From UMGS755 sp045597205 (GTDB lineage: Bacteria; Bacillota; Clostridia; UBA1381; UBA9506), in assembly GCA_045597205.1 (NCBI GenBank), contig JAZODT010000095.1, positions 1 to 11,685 of the forward strand: DNA of 11,685 nucleotides, read 5' to 3'. The notes beneath the pieces were generated by a model. It did no database searches and was not told the DNA's origin. It was given only the letters and a program-made list of their open reading frames with translations. The position numbers and the translations under genes were made by a program. Shown here piece after piece: positions 8,208 through 11,685 of this stretch; position 1 is the stretch's first letter; the number at the start of each line of letters is the position of its first letter.

Positions 8208-8378
8208 ATTAACGGTTTCGTTCTATTTTTTCCCCGAGGGGTACAGATTTCCGTAACCTTCCACCAGAGCCTTTGGATTCTTTTGTATCTTTAATTAACA
8301 ACCGAATCCAAATGTTTGGGATCTTTATCGTTAATGGCGTTTATTAACAAAAGTGTTGCACTTGGCTTGACAATCTGA
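8208..8378 (+). pseudogene. Degenerate C-terminal remnant of an IS30-family transposase
   Basis: No intact reading frame exists here, but three consecutive pieces in three frames join into a typical IS30-type transposase C-terminus. INGFVLFFPRG (8208-8240) corresponds to the family's NGLIR-FFPKG. TDFRNLPPEPLDSFVSLI plus NNR (8243-8305) follows and matches the GTDF...LNNRP segment. SKCLG (8307-8321) then MAFINKSVALGLTI and a TGA (to 8378) resemble the RKCLGWKTP-EAF and terminal SVAL segments. Frameshifts fall near 8240 and 8306. A garbled stretch upstream (about 8180-8207, including AATGA and AGAGAAC) may be the preceding WERGTNEN region. The rest of the element, including the DDE catalytic core, is gone. 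It is not expressed as a working protein. The assignment rests on recalled family motifs. Confidence 0.68.
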
Positions 8379-8388
8379 CGTGGCTATG

Positions 8389-8434
8389 CCATCCAAAAGG
8401 GATAGAAAGACAAAAACGATAACCCCCTGGATGG
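8389..8434. repeat. Imperfect inverted repeat abutting the uidA stop
   Basis: CCATCCA at 8389-8395 and TGGATGG at 8428-8434 are perfect 7-base inverted copies. The pairing can extend by three G-C pairs (GGG/CCC) across a bulge. It begins immediately after the stop codon of the beta-glucuronidase gene on the - strand. There is no adjacent U-tract on that strand, so it is not a standard terminator; it may be a 3' mRNA stabilising hairpin or a trace of the neighbouring insertion sequence. Apart from this and the transposase relic I see nothing definite in 8149-8434. Confidence 0.4.
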
Positions 8435-10234
8435 TTAGTGTTTATAGCCAAAATCGGGAATGTTGTGCCACCGATTTTTGAAGTAGTGGGCGGCCAGTTT
8501 TGGTCTTCTGTCACGAGTGAAAATGCCTTTTTTGTTGCCATCTACACGCATAATGCCCTGAATGGTGGCAAAATCGGCAAAATTCCACACTTGTTCGCCG
8601 ATGAAGTAATGATAACGGTCGGTAACTTCGTGAACGGCTTCATAAAATTCTACCTGATATTCTTCGGTGAACATGGTGGGTGTGGCGGCATGAAGACCGG
8701 CGACGGTATCGGCGCCATATTCAGTAAACATAAGCGGTTTTCCTAATTTTTCCCAATAATCCAGCTCGATTTTTAATGCTTGTTTGGCGGCGGCTAAATC
8801 ACCACCATACACATACCAGCCATAATAGCGGTTTAAGCAGATGACATCCATCAGGGGCAGTGTTTTATCTTTGGTGAAATCATTCTGCACACCTACAATG
8901 GTGACAGGGCGGTTTTGCGGGTCACATTGATGAGCCAACTCATAGAGGGGTTTATAGTATTCTACAGCACTGTCCGGAAAGGCAGTGGTATCTGACTCGT
9001 TGGCAATGGACCACATGACCACACAGGCCCGGTTTTTATCCCGACAAATCATATCTTGAATAACGTCTTCATGATGTTTTTTTGTGCGAATGAGTTTATA
9101 GGTGTCCTGTGGCTCGCCACCAGCGGTGGCACCGAAGTTTAAATTAACACCGACAGCCGGAGTTTCGTCAATGACAACAATACCCTCGCGGTCACATAAA
9201 AGCATCATTTCTTCAGCGTAAGGGTAATGACTGGTGCGGAAAGAGTTGGCGCCAATCCAGCGCATTAAACTAATATCCTTTACATTCAGCACTTCATCTA
9301 TACCCCTACCGCGAAAAGGGGAATCCTCGTGTTTGCCAAAGCCTTTAAAGTAAAAGGGCTTGCCGTTAATTAAAAATTCTTTACCCTGTACAGAAATGGT
9401 GCGGATGCCCAACGTTTCGGTATATTCATCGTCACCAAAACAAACTTTTACTTGATAGAGGTAAGCATTAAGGGGTTGCCACAAATGAGCATTTTCTATG
9501 GTGAAACTTCCTTTTTCGCCGGAGGCTTCGGCTACGATTTGACCGTCTTCATCATAAACGGTGACAGTCACGTTGCCGCTTCCTTTGGTATCAACCACGT
9601 ACTGCACATGGGCGGTAGAACCTTCTACTGAGGCAACTAACGTAATATCTTCAATATAATTTTTGGGAGTGGTATAGATTTTAACGGGGCGAGTGATGCC
9701 GCAATAATTAAAAAAGTCAAAATTGGGATAGTTTTGTTTTTTGGGTGTTACACCGGGTGTATCGGGAATTAACCCCGTCAGCATATTGCCGCCTTTTTCA
9801 CTGCCAACGGGCAGGGTAGATAAGTCAATGCGGTTATCAACAGCGACAGTAAGCAGATTATCGCCCTCAGAAAGAGTATTTGTGATTTCAATTTCAAAGG
9901 GGAGGAATCCACCTTTATGCTCGCCAATTAAAGAACCGTTTAAATACACTTTGGCGCTTTGGGTAACAGCACCAAAACGGAGGACGATTCGTTGAGATAA
10001 CATGTAAGACGGGATAGAGATACATTGCTGATATAATACCCAGCCATAATGGTCCCGAAAAAATTCGCCCTCTTTTTGGTCGTTATAGGAGGCAGGGACA
10101 GCAATGGTCATGGGGTCCACAAGGGGAGTGGTAGCCCAGGTTTCGTTTAAAACATCCCCTTCATTTAGCTTGAAATTCCAGATGCCGGATAGGTCAATAA
10201 GCCCCCGGGCGGAGTTGAGTTTTGGATAGAGCAT
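8435..10234 (-). CDS. uidA: Beta-glucuronidase, glycoside hydrolase family 2
   Basis: A 599-residue cytoplasmic enzyme (E. coli UidA is 603) that hydrolyses beta-D-glucuronides to glucuronic acid and the aglycone. Layout: N-terminal sugar-binding jelly-roll (about 1-190), immunoglobulin-like domain (about 190-285), then a TIM barrel. The acid/base is E413 in WSIANESD, the nucleophile E505 in FTEYGAD, and the glucuronate-recognising N567 and K569 are in GNKKG. D173, H336 and the LNRYYGWY segment (467-474) also match the glucuronidase active site, which separates it from beta-galactosidases. The loop between AVG (360-362) and CRDKN (397-401) is about six residues shorter than in E. coli, and the region around 140-172 is longer. 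The start is the ATG at 10234 with AAAGGA 9 bases upstream, giving the typical MLYP N-terminus; a longer reading to 10321 would run into the transporter gene. No signal peptide is present. It lies 40 bases downstream of the transporter gene, in one operon. Confidence 0.96.
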   Translation of the reverse strand: MLYPKLNSARGLIDLSGIWNFKLNEGDVLNETWATTPLVDPMTIAVPASYNDQKEGEFFRDHYGWVLYQQCISIPSYMLSQRIVLRFGAVTQSAKVYLNGSLIGEHKGGFLPFEIEITNTLSEGDNLLTVAVDNRIDLSTLPVGSEKGGNMLTGLIPDTPGVTPKKQNYPNFDFFNYCGITRPVKIYTTPKNYIEDITLVASVEGSTAHVQYVVDTKGSGNVTVTVYDEDGQIVAEASGEKGSFTIENAHLWQPLNAYLYQVKVCFGDDEYTETLGIRTISVQGKEFLINGKPFYFKGFGKHEDSPFRGRGIDEVLNVKDISLMRWIGANSFRTSHYPYAEEMMLLCDREGIVVIDETPAVGVNLNFGATAGGEPQDTYKLIRTKKHHEDVIQDMICRDKNRACVVMWSIANESDTTAFPDSAVEYYKPLYELAHQCDPQNRPVTIVGVQNDFTKDKTLPLMDVICLNRYYGWYVYGGDLAAAKQALKIELDYWEKLGKPLMFTEYGADTVAGLHAATPTMFTEEYQVEFYEAVHEVTDRYHYFIGEQVWNFADFATIQGIMRVDGNKKGIFTRDRRPKLAAHYFKNRWHNIPDFGYKH

Positions 10235-10243
10235 AATGTAACA

Positions 10244-10249
10244 TCCTTT
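10244..10249 (-). promoter_or_regulatory. Ribosome binding site for uidA
   Basis: On the - strand AAAGGA lies 9 bases before the ATG at 10234. It lies in the 40-base gap between the transporter stop and uidA, supports the shorter uidA start and shows no sign of an intervening terminator. Confidence 0.7.
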
Positions 10250-10274
10250 CAAAGTTAATATATGGGGCAAACAC

Positions 10275-11660
10275 TCAGTTTTTGCTTTGGTGTGCCCGAA
10301 TAATTTTTTGGTTTTCTGCAATTTTTTTGCGTGACAGCGGATACCAGAAAATTAGAATTAATGCCACAATAAAATAACAAACCGCCGGAATAATGGTGGA
10401 AACGGTGTAAATCCGGTTAGCTACTTCCGGTGCCTGAACCACATTTTCAGTGGAGGAAATATATCCGATCATGGAAAGGACATACCCCCCAATTCCACCG
10501 GCTAATGCCTGTCCGATTTTTCTTGCAAAGGAATATACAGCATAAATTGTGCCGTCATCCCGAGTGCCTGTTTGCACTTCCTGCTGGTCGATTACATCGG
10601 TAATAAAGGCCCAAATCAGCAAATTAAAGAGACCAACGCCTAAATTGCCGAAAAACAAAAATCCGCAGAAAACCCATGGATTTTTAATGCGAAGAATAAA
10701 CAGCAAAGCAAAAACAACAGAGGCAAATAAAACAGAAACACCGGCGGCCTCTTTTTTGCCGATCTTTTTAGTAATTGTGGTGCTGAATGGGGCCAGGAGC
10801 AAGGTTGCAGCTGTTTGCAAGATACCTGCAACACTCATGGCTTCTTTGCTTTTAAAATAATCCATAAAAAGATAAAGATTCATAGTGTTAGATAAAAGAG
10901 AAGATAATAAAAGAACAATGGCAGCTGCAATAATGGCCCAAAGAGCACGATTATTTGCCATGCCGCGTAAAGCAGAGGAAAAACTGCTTTTGGTTTTTGA
11001 AATAGATTGGGATTCAACAACTCGTTCTGTTGTCCATGCGTAACAAAGAAGATAGCAAATTAGAGCCAATATACCGAAAACAATGACCAAAGGAAGAAAA
11101 CGGTCACCTAAAATCAGTTGGTTACCCTGACTATCGTAGGTATAAATAATCAGCGGTACGCCGGAACCTACAATCACACCGGCAATGGCGGCACCAATGG
11201 AACGAAAGGTGGAAAGGGAAGTGCGTTCCACCGGGTCTTTTGTAATGACAGAGGCCATGGAGCCATAGGGAATATTAATAGCGGTGTAACAAACACTGCC
11301 CCAGAGGAGATAAGTTACATAAATATATATCAGTTTGCCAGCGTAGGGGAGATTTTTTGTGGCAGGGATAAACATTAAAATGCCGGACAACACCACGGGT
11401 ATGCACATGCGGCGAATCCAGGGACGAAATCGTCCGTTTTTTGTAGGTTTTGCTGTATCGGCAATGCGCCCCATGGTGATATCGCTGATGGCATCCACGA
11501 AACGCGCTACAAAAAACAGTGTTCCTACCACGCTACCGGCAATGCCTAATACCTTCGTATAAAAGACCATTAGAAAAGAACTGGCTAAAAAGAAGAAAAA
11601 AACATTGCCTAAATCGCCCAACATATATCCAAGTTTAACCTTTAAACCGAAACTTTTCAT
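10275..11660 (-). CDS. uidB: GPH-family glucuronide:cation symporter, UidB-like
   Basis: A 461-residue inner-membrane carrier with about 12 hydrophobic segments. It belongs to the glycoside-pentoside-hexuronide:cation symporter family, which drives sugar uptake with H+ or Na+. Family features include LGYMLGDLGN near the start, DAISDITMGRIADTAKPTKNGRFRPW-type sequence at 56-81 (loop between helices 2 and 3), NIPYGSMASVIT in the first half, and a C-terminal half with FARKIGQALAGGIGGYVLS and FWYPLSRKKI, all close to E. coli UidB (457 aa). The ATG at 11660 has AAAGGAG 8 bases upstream; a GTG at 11669 is in frame but overlaps that site. Its position directly before a beta-glucuronidase makes glucuronides the likely substrate; another hexuronide or glycoside cannot be excluded. 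Its promoter and any repressor lie beyond the right edge. Confidence 0.92.
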   Translation of the reverse strand: MKSFGLKVKLGYMLGDLGNVFFFFLASSFLMVFYTKVLGIAGSVVGTLFFVARFVDAISDITMGRIADTAKPTKNGRFRPWIRRMCIPVVLSGILMFIPATKNLPYAGKLIYIYVTYLLWGSVCYTAINIPYGSMASVITKDPVERTSLSTFRSIGAAIAGVIVGSGVPLIIYTYDSQGNQLILGDRFLPLVIVFGILALICYLLCYAWTTERVVESQSISKTKSSFSSALRGMANNRALWAIIAAAIVLLLSSLLSNTMNLYLFMDYFKSKEAMSVAGILQTAATLLLAPFSTTITKKIGKKEAAGVSVLFASVVFALLFILRIKNPWVFCGFLFFGNLGVGLFNLLIWAFITDVIDQQEVQTGTRDDGTIYAVYSFARKIGQALAGGIGGYVLSMIGYISSTENVVQAPEVANRIYTVSTIIPAVCYFIVALILIFWYPLSRKKIAENQKIIRAHQSKN

Positions 11661-11668
11661 AAAAAACA

Positions 11669-11675
11669 CTCCTTT
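11669..11675 (-). promoter_or_regulatory. Ribosome binding site for the transporter gene
   Basis: AAAGGAG on the - strand lies 8 bases before the ATG at 11660. It rules out the in-frame GTG at 11669, which overlaps it, and shows that the gene is complete within the window. Confidence 0.8.
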
Positions 11676-11685
11676 ATTGCCGTAG

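Noticed and set aside
8191..8256. 21-codon reading frame starting ATG with AAGGTG upstream
   Set aside because: Its sequence is the out-of-frame reading of the transposase relic; there is no independent sign that it is a gene.
8438..8746. 102-codon + strand open frame opposite the end of uidA
   Set aside because: It is antisense to the strongly conserved glucuronidase C-terminus and has no family resemblance.
10235..10321. N-terminal extension of the beta-glucuronidase by 29 residues
   Set aside because: It would overlap the transporter's C-terminus and carries no homology; the ATG at 10234 gives the standard family start with a ribosome binding site.
1..11685. CRISPR array, tRNA/rRNA gene, defence island or other new multi-gene system
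   Set aside because: I saw no regularly spaced repeats, no tRNA-like or rRNA-like sequence, and every long reading frame belongs to a known family.

Overview
The window looks like a chromosomal segment of a Gram-positive-type anaerobe of the Bacillota, most likely Clostridia and plausibly from the gut. The reasons are the RecD2-type helicase (no RecBC partner), the pth-mfd gene pair followed by a parvulin-type foldase lipoprotein, strong GGAGG-like ribosome binding sites, a consensus sigma-A promoter and a moderate GC content. No species can be named from the sequence.

Left part (about 1-8148, all on the + strand): the 3' end of miaA (tRNA A37 prenylation), recD2 (5'-3' helicase), a SAM-dependent O-methyltransferase resembling TrmR, pth (peptidyl-tRNA hydrolase), mfd (transcription-repair coupling factor) and a PrsA-like peptidyl-prolyl isomerase lipoprotein. 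The first five genes overlap or lie 6-14 bases apart, so they are probably one transcription unit for tRNA modification, translation rescue and genome maintenance. The isomerase gene has its own good promoter inside the last codons of mfd and ends at a strong, possibly bidirectional terminator.

Middle part (8149-8434): no intact gene. It contains a degenerate, multiply frameshifted C-terminal remnant of an IS30-family transposase, followed by an imperfect inverted repeat abutting the end of the next operon. It is the junction between the conserved housekeeping cluster and an accessory module.

Right part (8435-11660, - strand): a two-gene glucuronide operon. A GPH-family sugar:cation symporter resembling UidB is upstream, and a GH2 beta-glucuronidase with all the recognisable catalytic and glucuronate-binding residues is 40 bases downstream. 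Together they would import glucuronides and release glucuronic acid in the cytoplasm. The enzyme's active-site loop is shorter than in the E. coli enzyme, which is relevant to the classes of gut beta-glucuronidases. The operon's promoter and any regulator lie beyond the right edge.

I found no CRISPR array, no rRNA or tRNA gene and no convincing new defence or biosynthetic system. The most informative points are the transposase relic at the module junction and the loop variant of the beta-glucuronidase.
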